The notes below the pieces were generated by a model that saw nothing but the letters and a program-made list of their open reading frames with translations, was not told the origin of the DNA and searched no databases. Positions 1-7,985 of a stretch of DNA of 28,585 nt are shown in pieces. Both the position numbers and the translations under genes were made by a program. The DNA is from Peptococcaceae bacterium UBA5767. GTDB lineage: Bacteria > Bacillota > TC1 > UBA5767. The first letter of the stretch is position 1. Each line of letters starts with the position of its first letter. The stretch covers positions 1 through 28,585 of the forward strand of contig DIET01000033.1 of the NCBI GenBank assembly GCA_002418765.1. The letters are read 5' to 3'.

Positions 1-156
1 AGGCTGAGTGTAGGTTGTACTGTCCCCGGTCAACTGTATGGTGAACGGAGACCTCTTAACCACTGTTGCTTTACCGTCTCGCAACATTCTTCGAACCCTG
101 CTATGCCGTTTTGTCGGCATCAGCGGTTTCCCATCTTGACTTACAACATAAACCAT
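1..156 (-). CDS. iscB: IscB RNA-guided HNH/RuvC nuclease, N-terminal 52 codons only
   Basis: The frame opens with ATG at 156 and runs off the window edge in frame after 52 codons. The translation starts MVYVVSQDGKPLMPTKRH and continues with an arginine-rich stretch (RRMLRDGKATVVKRSPF). This is the PLMP domain that defines IscB, with the PLMP tetrapeptide at residues 11-14 and the basic helix that follows, leading into the first RuvC segment. The family is the ancestor of Cas9: a nuclease with split RuvC and HNH domains that is guided by the omega RNA encoded just upstream. A strong ribosome binding site (GAAGGAAGG) lies 7 bases before the ATG. Whether the HNH and remaining RuvC parts are intact cannot be seen. 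Confidence 0.85.
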   Translation of the reverse strand, partial: MVYVVSQDGKPLMPTKRHSRVRRMLRDGKATVVKRSPFTIQLTGDSTTYTQP

Positions 157-422
157 TTTTAAACCTTCCTTCGAAAGTAAGTCAGAGCAGTAGCTCTGTA
201 TAACCTCTTCGCCAATGTTATCCTACAGTTTATTGACAGCAACACTGTTCCTACCCATCAGAACTGTTTAATCACTGTCCGCAGAGTTCGGAACTAGAGG
301 AGCATTCCGAAGTGCCTATCTATTTGCAGGTAACGTAGTCTCGAATTGAGACTTAGGCTAGTCAACCAGGACTTGCAGTAGCGCTACTGCAAGCCCCCGC
401 CTTTAGGCGTGGGGTAGTTGAC
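157..422 (-). ncRNA. HEARO / IscB omega RNA
   Basis: About 265 bases between the element end and the iscB start hold no reading frame but many stems. On the minus strand: GTCAAC (422-417) can pair with GTTGAC (366-361), closing a domain with two hairpins, one GC-rich (CCCC/CGCC with GGCG/GGGG) and one a perfect 22-base palindrome (372-393). Further stems are GTCTC/GAGAC (338-352) and CAGAGC-TACT-GCTCTG (183-198). Position, 5' motif and length fit the HEARO family (HNH endonuclease-associated RNA and ORF), known to be the omega RNA of IscB. In that system a guide of roughly 16 bases sits 5' of the scaffold; here it would be read from 423-438, the last codons of the permease gene. The 3' boundary is approximate. 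Confidence 0.85.
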
Positions 423-423
423 A

Positions 424-2781
424 TTATCCCTCTCGATCCTTTAAGACTTCTACCATATCCAGTCTCCGAATACGAGACTGAACGGCCACACTGGCCAACC
501 AGACAAAAAACAGCGTTACCCCAATGGTCAGAAGATAGCTTCTTGCTTTGATTGTCACGATCAGATTATAAATATCATTGGAATAATACTCTCCAAACCA
601 GACACTGAGTCGGTAACCAGCATAGATACCCGGCAAAACGGCCAACAAGGCCACCAACATATTTTCCCTGGCCAACAGCCGTTTGACCTCTTTGAGACGA
701 TATCCCAACACCCGAAGGCTGGCCAACTCTCGTTTACGTTCAGCCATATTGATGATTGTACCATTAAAAATGATCGCAAAGCCCATGATCCCTGATATCG
801 TTAGCATTACACCCATAAAAACATACATGAATCCCGTCATGTCCACAATGTAATCCACCATGTCAGCCCTGTTGATTACTGATTGCACATAGGCATAGTC
901 CTGCAATGTATCTTCAATAAATGCATATTGCTCTGGATCCGCTGTCATCGCCACACCAGTGGCATAGGAAGAATCATCAAACAAACGTCCCAAATAATCG
1001 ATGTTGCCATAAGTAACAAAATCCATAAACTGTTCCGACAGGGCAGCAACAAAGGTTTCTCGTTTAGGCAAGCGCTGATCATAGGGTTCCAATAGAACCG
1101 TATCGCCCACTTGGATACCCATGTCCCTGGCGTGGCTGGCGGTCAGCACAATCCCCTCTGGGGGGATTAAGACGGCTCTAAACTGCTCATCCTCCAGATG
1201 CACCATAGAGGTATCCACCACCACGCCAGACAACATGATATCTTTTTCTCTACCTCGAAATTTCAGTTTCACAGCCATGTCCAGTGTGGGTTCTACCTTT
1301 TGCACGCCCTCTATACTTGCCAGCCGCGCCACATCCACGTGAGAGGCCGGAGCAATAAAACTTGCTTTCAGGTCGAAGGTCTGGTAATCCTGGTAATTCT
1401 TCTTAAGCAAAACCTCCGTGGTATCATTCAAAAACAAACTCACCAAAAGCATGATCAGTGTAAAACTGACTCCCAAAGCCGTGGCCAGGGTCCTCATTTT
1501 TTTCCTTCCCATATTCCGGATAACCATTTTCCAGCCAAAGGGAATTTTCTTCCAGACAAAGCCCAACCGATTGTAATCGAATCCCGTCATGGCTTCGGGG
1601 GCACTCGGCCGCATGGCCACGGCAGGACGAAGTGCTATGATACGCCGTCCAGCCAAATAGGCGGCCACCAAAGAGATTGATACTCCCATAAAAACGGCCA
1701 AAATGACCAGGTAAGGTTTACTTTCCACCAGCATGACCGGGATATGAAAATACAAGGTATAGTATTCATTGAGTGCTACGCCGGCCACGTTTCCCACCCA
1801 AGCACCCAACAAGGAACCCGTGAGTCCAGTCAAACCACCCAGCTTCAAATAATATCCGACTATCTCGCGTTTGGTTATACCCAGCGCCTTCATGGTACCC
1901 AGAACAATGCGCTGACCTTCAATGGTTCTTTTCAGCATCACATACAACATAAACAAGGAAATGCCCAGGAAAAGAACCGGGAACATGATGGCCATTGATT
2001 GCAATCCATCAATCTCGCTACTGAGAAGTGTGTAGGAAAGCTGATCTTTTCGTTCCACGCCGGCAATAAAACCGGAGGACGTCAATGCATCTTCAATCCT
2101 CTCGATGATGACAGCACGATTGGCTTTTTGCAAACGAAAATGAACCTCATTGTATGATGATGCGTACCCATACAAGGACTGTAGAAAGGCTTCATTCAGA
2201 TACAAGATCCCATATTCTCCCGGTAGAGTGAAGACCTGATTGCCCCCAGAAACCTCATAAATGTACTCTGGTGAAATGACAACTCCGGATACTTGCATCG
2301 TGGTGACCTTGCCCTGAGCAATAAGTCTGATTTCATCCCCCAAGGATAAGTTGTAGAAATTCTTCAAGGAAGAAGAAACCAAACATTGGTTTTTTCCTTC
2401 CTGGGGAGGGTTTCCTTCCTCAAAAAAAAGCTTGTTAACACTAGGGGCGCGACCAGGAGGCAAACTATTCAGCTTGACTGCCACCTTGGCATCCCCAATT
2501 TCGATACGGGCCTCTTTGGTAATCCTGGGCTCAATCGCCAAAATCCCTTCCATCCGGGAAAGTTCCCGCACGGTCGAGGCATCCAAACGATTGGTCAAGG
2601 CATAATAATCCAAAAAATCATATTCATCATAAAACAGCTGGGCAGAACCACTGAGATTGGCATAAGAAATATAGGTGGCCAAAAAGCTCATGATTCCTAT
2701 GAAGATTACTACCGTAACCGCCACCAACTGTGCTCGGTGTTCCCGTATGTCTCTTAGCAACATGCGGTTCAATGTTTTCAT
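424..2781 (-). CDS. FtsX-type ABC transporter permease
   Basis: A 785-residue membrane protein with the layout of large FtsX/MacB-like permeases: a single helix near residues 17-40, a long extracytoplasmic MacB_PCD-like domain, a three-helix FtsX core around 258-380, then a second unit with a helix near 431-452, another external domain, and a final FtsX core around 650-775. The cytoplasmic loop GTMKALGITKREI and its second-copy counterpart LASLRVLGYRLKEV are the typical coupling helices that dock onto the ATPase. It starts 4 bases after the stop of the ATPase gene, so the two are a pair. Permeases of this size work with LolD-type ATPases on lipoproteins, peptides or antimicrobial compounds; the substrate cannot be told. 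The stop codon lies 2 bases from the IscB element end, so the natural terminator has been displaced. Confidence 0.9.
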   Translation of the reverse strand: MKTLNRMLLRDIREHRAQLVAVTVVIFIGIMSFLATYISYANLSGSAQLFYDEYDFLDYYALTNRLDASTVRELSRMEGILAIEPRITKEARIEIGDAKVAVKLNSLPPGRAPSVNKLFFEEGNPPQEGKNQCLVSSSLKNFYNLSLGDEIRLIAQGKVTTMQVSGVVISPEYIYEVSGGNQVFTLPGEYGILYLNEAFLQSLYGYASSYNEVHFRLQKANRAVIIERIEDALTSSGFIAGVERKDQLSYTLLSSEIDGLQSMAIMFPVLFLGISLFMLYVMLKRTIEGQRIVLGTMKALGITKREIVGYYLKLGGLTGLTGSLLGAWVGNVAGVALNEYYTLYFHIPVMLVESKPYLVILAVFMGVSISLVAAYLAGRRIIALRPAVAMRPSAPEAMTGFDYNRLGFVWKKIPFGWKMVIRNMGRKKMRTLATALGVSFTLIMLLVSLFLNDTTEVLLKKNYQDYQTFDLKASFIAPASHVDVARLASIEGVQKVEPTLDMAVKLKFRGREKDIMLSGVVVDTSMVHLEDEQFRAVLIPPEGIVLTASHARDMGIQVGDTVLLEPYDQRLPKRETFVAALSEQFMDFVTYGNIDYLGRLFDDSSYATGVAMTADPEQYAFIEDTLQDYAYVQSVINRADMVDYIVDMTGFMYVFMGVMLTISGIMGFAIIFNGTIINMAERKRELASLRVLGYRLKEVKRLLARENMLVALLAVLPGIYAGYRLSVWFGEYYSNDIYNLIVTIKARSYLLTIGVTLFFVWLASVAVQSRIRRLDMVEVLKDREG

Positions 2782-2785
2782 GGTT

Positions 2786-3496
2786 TCACCAGCTTATCTC
2801 TCTAGGATCCTTGGGATGCTCGTGGTAAACGCTCTTAAGAATCTGACCACTACGCATATAAATTACCCGGTCAGCCATCTCGGCGATATCCTTGTTGTGC
2901 GTAATGAGGAGAATAGTCCGTTTCGTTTCCTCATGGATTTTCTTGATAATTTCCAATACTTTCAATCCGGTACTAAAATCCAATGCACCAGTCGGTTCAT
3001 CACATAGAAGCACATGGGGATTTTTGGCAATGGCCCTGGCAATCGCCACACGCTGCTGCTCCCCACCTGAAAGCTGTGAAGGAAAATGGTGTTGTCTGTC
3101 TTCGAGTCCCACCTGGCTCAATACCTCTTCCACATCCAAAGAGTCCTCAGTGATTTCTGAAGCCAGCTCCACATTTTCTCTGACAGTCAAAGCTGGCATC
3201 AGATTGTAAAACTGAAATACAAAACCGACTTCATTTCTACGAAATGAAGTCAGCTCCTCTTCTGAATAATGCGAAATATCTTGTCCCCGGTAAAAAATCT
3301 GGCCTTGTGTTGCCGAATCCATTCCCCCCATTATATTCAATAAGGTACTCTTCCCTGATCCGCTGGCACCCAACACAACAACCAATTCACCAACCTGAAT
3401 ATCCAAATCGATTTCACGAAGTGCATGAACCTGCACTTCTCCCATATCGTACACCTTGGATACGTTCTCAAGCCGAAACAAGAATTCGTTTTCCAT
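2786..3496 (-). CDS. ABC transporter ATP-binding protein (LolD/MacB type)
   Basis: A 236-residue nucleotide-binding subunit with all standard motifs: Walker A GASGSGKST (43-51), the Q-loop in VFQFYNLMPALT, signature LSGGEQQR (142-149), Walker B VLLCDE (162-167) followed by the D-loop GALD, and an H-loop histidine in LLITHNKD. FYNLMPALTVRENV is typical of the LolD/MacB/FtsE branch that partners FtsX-type permeases, and the permease gene follows after 4 bases. The ribosome binding site AAGGAG lies 7 bases before the ATG. The start is only 10 bases after the htpG stop codon, suggesting co-transcription with the chaperone gene. It supplies the ATP-driven force for the permease. Confidence 0.93.
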   Translation of the reverse strand: MENEFLFRLENVSKVYDMGEVQVHALREIDLDIQVGELVVVLGASGSGKSTLLNIMGGMDSATQGQIFYRGQDISHYSEEELTSFRRNEVGFVFQFYNLMPALTVRENVELASEITEDSLDVEEVLSQVGLEDRQHHFPSQLSGGEQQRVAIARAIAKNPHVLLCDEPTGALDFSTGLKVLEIIKKIHEETKRTILLITHNKDIAEMADRVIYMRSGQILKSVYHEHPKDPREISW

Positions 3497-3506
3497 ACGG
3501 TACTCC

Positions 3507-5321
3507 TTACTGGAAGCTATCTTCCATCATTCGATTGATTCTCTCTACCAACTCCGGAAAATCAACAGGCAAGCCTGCCGCCAGCATGGCATTGTCAAAA
3601 AGCTGTTCTACCGCTAGGCGGCTCTTGTCCTCATCCTTATGGTCATACAGCGAAATCATCAAACGATGATTCGGATTGATTTCCAGCAATCTTGGCATCA
3701 CACCGGAACTGGCATCCATCATGGTCAACCATTTTTCCAAATGAGAACTCATCCCCATGGCACTTTTCACCAATACAGGACTATCTTTAAGACGTTTGGA
3801 CACCGCAACATCGCTCACTTTAGATCCCAACACCTCTTTCATCCAGCCAGCCAGTTCTTTTGCCTGCTCTTCTGTTAAGCCTTCTGCTGTCTCCTCCAAC
3901 GCCAAGTCAGCCATTTCTGCAGATACAAAAGTTTTTTCACCATACGTTCCAGCCATGGATAACACATAGTCGTCCAGGCCATCATAGGAATACAAAACTT
4001 CTATGTCTTTCTCTTTAAATACCTCCAAGTAAGGACCTTTTTCAATGGCCATGCGAGATGGACCACTCATGTAATAGATTTCTGTGTTGTCTTCTTTCAT
4101 GCGAGACTCATAGTCTCCAATAGAAATGAGTTTGCCTGCTTCCTCCTTGGATGATTCGAAACGTAGAAGCTTTAGAATCTTTTCTTTGTTGTCGGTGTCG
4201 GAAGCCAAGCCTTCCTTCAAAAAGACGCCAAATTTTTCATAGAACTTAAGGTAAGTCTCTTCGTCTTTTTTGGACAAATCAAGCAAGTATTTTAGAAATC
4301 TACCCGTCAGCACCTTGCCGATTTTTTTCATCAGCAAACTGTCCTGCATGGTTTCACGCGAAATATTCAACGGTATTTCAGGACTGTCCACCACTCCTTT
4401 GAGAAAACGCAGCCATTTGGGCAGCAAACTCTCATTGACTTCCTGGATCATCACCCGCTTGCTATACAGGCGCACCCCATAATCCATTTGTCCAAATCCT
4501 CTTAGCTCCCTGTTCTCTGCAGGAACATAGAGTATAGCGTGAATAGCAATGGGGGCATCTACGCTAAAATGATATTTCAGCATCGGCTCTTGGTAGTCAT
4601 CTGCCACAAATTTATAGAACTCTTTGTATTCTTCTTCGCCTATCTGTTTTTTGTTTTTCAGCCACAAGGCTTCCACCGTATTGACTTTTTCTTCATCCAC
4701 ATATACCGGGAAAGAAACAAATGAAGAATACTGCTTGATGATTTCTTTGAGGCGGTCAGCTTTGGCAAACTCCTTGCTCTTCGATTTCAAATGCAAAACA
4801 ATCTGCGTTCCTCTCTCCAAAGAATCATCTTCAGACAAACTATAGGTGCCGCTGCCATCGCTTTCCCAGTAAACTCCCTTAGCCCCAGTGATGGATTTGG
4901 TCCGCAGTTCCACGCGATCGGCCACCATAAAAGCTGAATAGAAACCCACCCCAAACTGGCCAATCAGATTGACATCTTCTGAATCATGCTCTTTGAGCTG
5001 TTCAATAAAACTCTTGGCTCCGGAGTGAGCAATCGTCCCCAGATTCTCGATCAATTCCTCACGCGTCATGCCGATTCCCGTGTCCTGAATATGTAGCGTA
5101 TTGTTCTTTTTGTCAGTTTTTATGCGGATCTCCAAAGGAAGCTCGCCCAAATCGGCATCACCTGAAACCTGTTTGTATCTGGCCTTCTCCATGGCATCTG
5201 TGCCATTCGAAATCAATTCCCTCAGGAAAATCTCCTCATCGGTGTACAACGAATGAATCACAATATCCAACATTTTTTTGACTTCTGTCTGAAACTCCAT
5301 TTTTTCTACTTGTTTTGTCAT
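3507..5321 (-). CDS. htpG: Molecular chaperone HtpG (Hsp90 family)
   Basis: A 604-residue Hsp90 homologue, slightly shorter than the usual 610-635. The GHKL ATPase domain shows E35 and N39 in RELISNGTDA (commonly NASDA), the Mg/ATP motif DTGIGM, and GQFGVGFYSAFMVAD; the middle domain carries RGVVDSPEIPLNISRE-like sequence (here KGVVDSPEIPLNISRE). It is a cytosolic ATP-dependent chaperone. The frame could open four codons earlier at 5333, but that ATG overlaps the GGAGGG ribosome binding site that sits 5 bases before the ATG at 5321, so the latter is chosen. A good promoter lies directly upstream (5359-5386). No CIRCE-type heat-shock operator was seen. The ABC ATPase gene follows after 10 bases. 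Confidence 0.96.
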   Translation of the reverse strand: MTKQVEKMEFQTEVKKMLDIVIHSLYTDEEIFLRELISNGTDAMEKARYKQVSGDADLGELPLEIRIKTDKKNNTLHIQDTGIGMTREELIENLGTIAHSGAKSFIEQLKEHDSEDVNLIGQFGVGFYSAFMVADRVELRTKSITGAKGVYWESDGSGTYSLSEDDSLERGTQIVLHLKSKSKEFAKADRLKEIIKQYSSFVSFPVYVDEEKVNTVEALWLKNKKQIGEEEYKEFYKFVADDYQEPMLKYHFSVDAPIAIHAILYVPAENRELRGFGQMDYGVRLYSKRVMIQEVNESLLPKWLRFLKGVVDSPEIPLNISRETMQDSLLMKKIGKVLTGRFLKYLLDLSKKDEETYLKFYEKFGVFLKEGLASDTDNKEKILKLLRFESSKEEAGKLISIGDYESRMKEDNTEIYYMSGPSRMAIEKGPYLEVFKEKDIEVLYSYDGLDDYVLSMAGTYGEKTFVSAEMADLALEETAEGLTEEQAKELAGWMKEVLGSKVSDVAVSKRLKDSPVLVKSAMGMSSHLEKWLTMMDASSGVMPRLLEINPNHRLMISLYDHKDEDKSRLAVEQLFDNAMLAAGLPVDFPELVERINRMMEDSFQ

Positions 5322-5358
5322 ATTGCCCTCCATGTTTCATTATTATCTCATACATCAT

Positions 5359-5386
5359 ATTATAACTGATTCTGTCGCCATTTCAA
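5359..5386 (-). promoter_or_regulatory. Sigma-A type promoter of htpG
   Basis: On the minus strand TTGAAA (5386-5381) and a perfect TATAAT (5364-5359) are separated by 16 bases. The -10 box ends 37 bases before the htpG start codon. The -35 box lies only 10 bases beyond the T-run of the preceding terminator, so the two transcripts are neatly separated. Confidence 0.75.
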
Positions 5387-5395
5387 TTTTTCCAT

Positions 5396-5419
5396 AAAAA
5401 AACCGGGACAGCCCGGTTT
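5396..5419 (-). terminator. Rho-independent terminator after the dehydrogenase operon
   Basis: On the minus strand AAACCGGG (5419-5412), loop CTGT, CCCGGGTTT-type return arm CCCGGTTT (5407-5400), then TTTT. The stem is 8 bp and perfect. It closes the operon that ends with the GntR gene, whose stop codon is 18 bases upstream. Confidence 0.88.
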
Positions 5420-5437
5420 CAACATTCTTGTAGGAAA

Positions 5438-6109
5438 TCATTCTATGCCTGCATAATGACTGTTCTTTAAGCTCTTCTTGACCAGTTCGATAGAATAATC
5501 CGAATGCTCTTTAAGTAGAGCAATGGCCTGATCGATTTCTTGTTGGTACAAATGATCCAAAACCACATCATGCTGCATCAGCAACCGCTTCAATTCCTGG
5601 GTCATTTCCATAATCTTTCCATCGTCCCAGCCGGCATAATGTCTGCTTTTTTCAAATATATCCTGCAAAATTTTCGATTGTGAAAGTGCAATAAACTGCC
5701 AGTGAAAAACGTCCGTCAAACGGTAGTAGTCTTCTCGGTTCTTATCTTCTAAAGCCCGAATGGTCTGATGATTTATCTCTCTGAGCTCTGCAATCAGCTC
5801 CTGATCAAAACCCGTCTGATTAAGACGGAGTCCTTCTGTTTCCAAGATGCATTCAATGCGCATGATATCCTCAATATCCTTCCAATTGAGAAGGCTGACT
5901 TCATAGCCGACGTTGGGCAAAATTCGGATCAGACCATACTCGGACATTTTCTTCATGGCATCATTGACAGGGGAACGGCTGACACCCAGCTCTTTGGCTA
6001 TCTCCTGTGCGCTGAACCGATCCCCAGGCCTAAGCATACCCAACGTAATCCTATCCCGAATTTCCTGATATACCAATTCACTTTTGCTATAATAGCTCGC
6101 GGATTTCAT
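5438..6109 (-). CDS. GntR family regulator, FadR/FCD subfamily
   Basis: A 223-residue regulator. Residues about 10-75 form the winged helix-turn-helix (RDRITLGMLRPGDRFSAQE, then IAKELGVSRSPVNDAMKKM), and the rest is an all-helical FCD ligand domain with the metal- or ligand-binding pattern: D in LTDVFHWQF, H in MQHDVVLDHL, H in LLKEHSDYSIEL. FCD regulators usually respond to small organic acids or amino-acid derivatives. It is the last gene of the operon, 26 bases behind the ferredoxin gene and followed by a terminator, so it most likely controls the dehydrogenase genes and itself. The candidate operator is the pair of ACATGT sites at the operon promoter (9472-9484). Confidence 0.9.
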   Translation of the reverse strand: MKSASYYSKSELVYQEIRDRITLGMLRPGDRFSAQEIAKELGVSRSPVNDAMKKMSEYGLIRILPNVGYEVSLLNWKDIEDIMRIECILETEGLRLNQTGFDQELIAELREINHQTIRALEDKNREDYYRLTDVFHWQFIALSQSKILQDIFEKSRHYAGWDDGKIMEMTQELKRLLMQHDVVLDHLYQQEIDQAIALLKEHSDYSIELVKKSLKNSHYAGIE

Positions 6110-6135
6110 GGGTTACCTCTTCTCTTTCAAGTACA

Positions 6136-6894
6136 CTACTTCACCTCGTTATCCAATTCCCTGGCCAACGCATCCAAATCCCGAAACAGTGGTTTGTCCG
6201 AGGTACTGGCCATGGTCTTCAGACTGATTGGGTTGACGGGCTGTCGTTTGCTGGCTGGCGCCAACTGATCTGGCGTTATATTGGTTTGTTCGCAAATCAT
6301 TCTGCTGACCAATTTGCTGCAACTTTTCCCTTGACATAGCCCCATGCCGGCGCGTGTTCTTCGCTTCACAGCATCCAAGGAGTGATCCCCTTTTTGAATT
6401 GCATTCAATATTTCTTTTCGGGTGACTTCTTCACAACGACAGATTATCAACTCTTCCTCAAGATCATTGTCTTTTAACCGCTCCATACTGCGCACTTCTT
6501 GAGCAATGGATGGATCCACTTCCACAAAAACCAATTGGGTAGGATCATTCTTGATCGGTTTTTGCAAACGTGTGACCGTTCCCTGCCCTAGGGGGAGTCC
6601 TTCCATGTTGACCACGGTGACAAGATCACCCTTTTGCGGCAAGGGATGATATTCATAAGGAAAAGCCACAATAGCCCGATTGTTCCCGTTATCCATCTGC
6701 AACAAACGAATGGCCAATCCCGGACAGACCGCCAGGCAAATCCCACAACCACGGCAGAGGTCTTCGTGCACCACCGGCAAATTGGTAATATCACTGCCGA
6801 TGGTGATGGCGCCAAAGGGGCATGATGTTTCGCAAGGATTGCAGGGGATGGGTTCAATGCAATGAATGTCGGCAATGAGTTTGTTGGCTATCAT
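6136..6894 (-). CDS. Ferredoxin / BFD-like [2Fe-2S] electron-transfer subunit of the dehydrogenase complex
   Basis: About 252 residues with two parts. The N-terminal 60 residues resemble a two-cluster ferredoxin: CIEPIPCNPCETSCPFGAI and CRGCGICLAVCP. Near residue 150 begins a BFD-like [2Fe-2S] domain: IICRCEEVTRKEI, then GMGLCQGKSCSKLV. In hydrogen cyanide synthase and opine oxidase complexes this BFD domain is the C-terminus of the FAD-containing A subunit; here it is on a separate protein joined to a ferredoxin. The role is passing electrons from the flavins to an acceptor. The frame is open from a GTG at 6903, but the ATG at 6894 is preferred: GAGGG lies 8 bases before it and it overlaps the upstream stop as ATGA, indicating translational coupling. 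Similar to the gamma-type subunit of archaeal dye-linked proline dehydrogenase. Confidence 0.85.
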   Translation of the reverse strand: MIANKLIADIHCIEPIPCNPCETSCPFGAITIGSDITNLPVVHEDLCRGCGICLAVCPGLAIRLLQMDNGNNRAIVAFPYEYHPLPQKGDLVTVVNMEGLPLGQGTVTRLQKPIKNDPTQLVFVEVDPSIAQEVRSMERLKDNDLEEELIICRCEEVTRKEILNAIQKGDHSLDAVKRRTRAGMGLCQGKSCSKLVSRMICEQTNITPDQLAPASKRQPVNPISLKTMASTSDKPLFRDLDALARELDNEVK

Positions 6895-7985
6895 CGGGTG
6901 CACCCTCTTTCTATCAGATCCAGCTTGGCCTGCCTTCGTTTATCTCCATAAAGACCGCTTCTTAGCTTATCCAATCGACTCTGAATTTCTTCATAAATCA
7001 CCCCTTGTTCCTCTTTGGCAAGAAGCCCCAGCTCATCAGCCACAGCCACACCAGCCAATTTCCCTTCCTCCAGGGCTGTACTGGCTTCCTCAATACCAGC
7101 AACATCGCCAGCGACATACACATCTTCCATAGACCGCATACGTTGGTCATGCCAAGGCATTGAACCACCCAGCAAGGGCTCGTAAGTACTAGGACATCCA
7201 GCGTTGAGTGCCAGATCCAAGCGTGGCGACAATCCTACAGCCAGACATATGGTATCACACTCCACAAAAAAACCTTCCTTTTCCAATGGTTTGAAGTTAC
7301 AGTCCACGGGAGCAATACTGGCCCCAATCACTTCTTCTTTACCAAGTGCTTCCACCACAGTATGTCCAAGATAAAAAGGCACATGGGCTTTGCGAATTTT
7401 GTTGGCATGCACATCATAACCACCCACAACCGGAGCTGCATCAAGGATCCCCACCACTTGTGCTCCCGCCTGCATCAGTTGATAGGACACGATGAGTCCT
7501 ACGTTACCGGTACCAACCATCAGAATCTTTTCACCCGGCGTGACCCGGGATAGATTGATCAAGGTCTGAGCCGCACCTGCGGTCATGACACCCGGCTTGG
7601 TGCACCCCTTAAAGCTTAAGGTGTTTTCCGTGGCTCCCGTGGCCAAGACCACCTTTTTCGCCTGAATAGAATAAGACTGATCATGTTGTTTGACCACCAC
7701 CACATTGTTGGCAAAAAAACCCCAAGCCAATGTATTGAGCATGACCATCACACCATACTCGCGTGCTTGTTCCAGAAGCATCTCCCCAATGGTAAACCCT
7801 CTGGTACCCGCCATGTGTTCCTTGCTGCCAAAAAATTTATGAATTTGTTTAAAAAGCTGCCCCCCTGGTTTGGCATTTTCATCCACAACCAAAACCTTGA
7901 CACCTCTTTTGGCGGCTTCTATAGCAGCGCCTAGTCCCGCTGGTCCTGCTCCTATCACCAGCAAGTCAATCTTGCTATCATTCAT
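6891..7985 (-). CDS. FAD/NAD(P)-dependent oxidoreductase, alpha (HcnB-like) subunit
   Basis: About 364 residues. The N-terminal FAD fold has LLVIGAGPAGLGAAIEAA and the conserved VDENAKPGGQLFKQ; a second Rossmann motif GTGNVGLI sits near residue 165; the C-terminal YVAGDVAGIEEASTALEEG is the second FAD-binding segment. This matches the alpha subunit of dye-linked proline dehydrogenase, HcnB and opine oxidase A, but lacks the C-terminal BFD domain, which is on the next gene. The chosen ATG at 7985 has GGGAGG 6 bases upstream and overlaps the 2Fe-2S gene by 8 bases. Its end overlaps the ferredoxin gene as ATGA. It probably relays electrons from the substrate-oxidising beta subunit. Confidence 0.88.
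   Translation of the reverse strand: MNDSKIDLLVIGAGPAGLGAAIEAAKRGVKVLVVDENAKPGGQLFKQIHKFFGSKEHMAGTRGFTIGEMLLEQAREYGVMVMLNTLAWGFFANNVVVVKQHDQSYSIQAKKVVLATGATENTLSFKGCTKPGVMTAGAAQTLINLSRVTPGEKILMVGTGNVGLIVSYQLMQAGAQVVGILDAAPVVGGYDVHANKIRKAHVPFYLGHTVVEALGKEEVIGASIAPVDCNFKPLEKEGFFVECDTICLAVGLSPRLDLALNAGCPSTYEPLLGGSMPWHDQRMRSMEDVYVAGDVAGIEEASTALEEGKLAGVAVADELGLLAKEEQGVIYEEIQSRLDKLRSGLYGDKRRQAKLDLIERGCTR

Larger units (their letters stand above)
1..422 (-). mobile_element. Left end of an IscB (IS200/IS605 superfamily) element, cut by the window edge
   Basis: On the minus strand this stretch carries, in order, a structured non-coding region (422 down to about 157) and the start of an iscB reading frame (156 down to 1). 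The outer end is recognisable by GTCAACTACCCC followed by a GC-rich hairpin (CCCC-a-CGCC, loop TAAA, GGCG-GGGG), the hallmark of HEARO elements. The end abuts the TAA stop codon (424-426) of the ABC permease, so the insertion lies exactly behind that gene and in the same direction. No tnpA is visible; it may lie beyond the window or be absent, as is common for IscB elements. The right end is outside the window. The outer boundary is sure to within a few bases; no target duplication is expected for this superfamily. Confidence 0.88.

Noticed and set aside
1198..1680. 160-residue frame on the plus strand
   Set aside because: Lies wholly antisense to the clear ABC permease gene; no ribosome binding site and a low-complexity, His- and Gln-rich translation.
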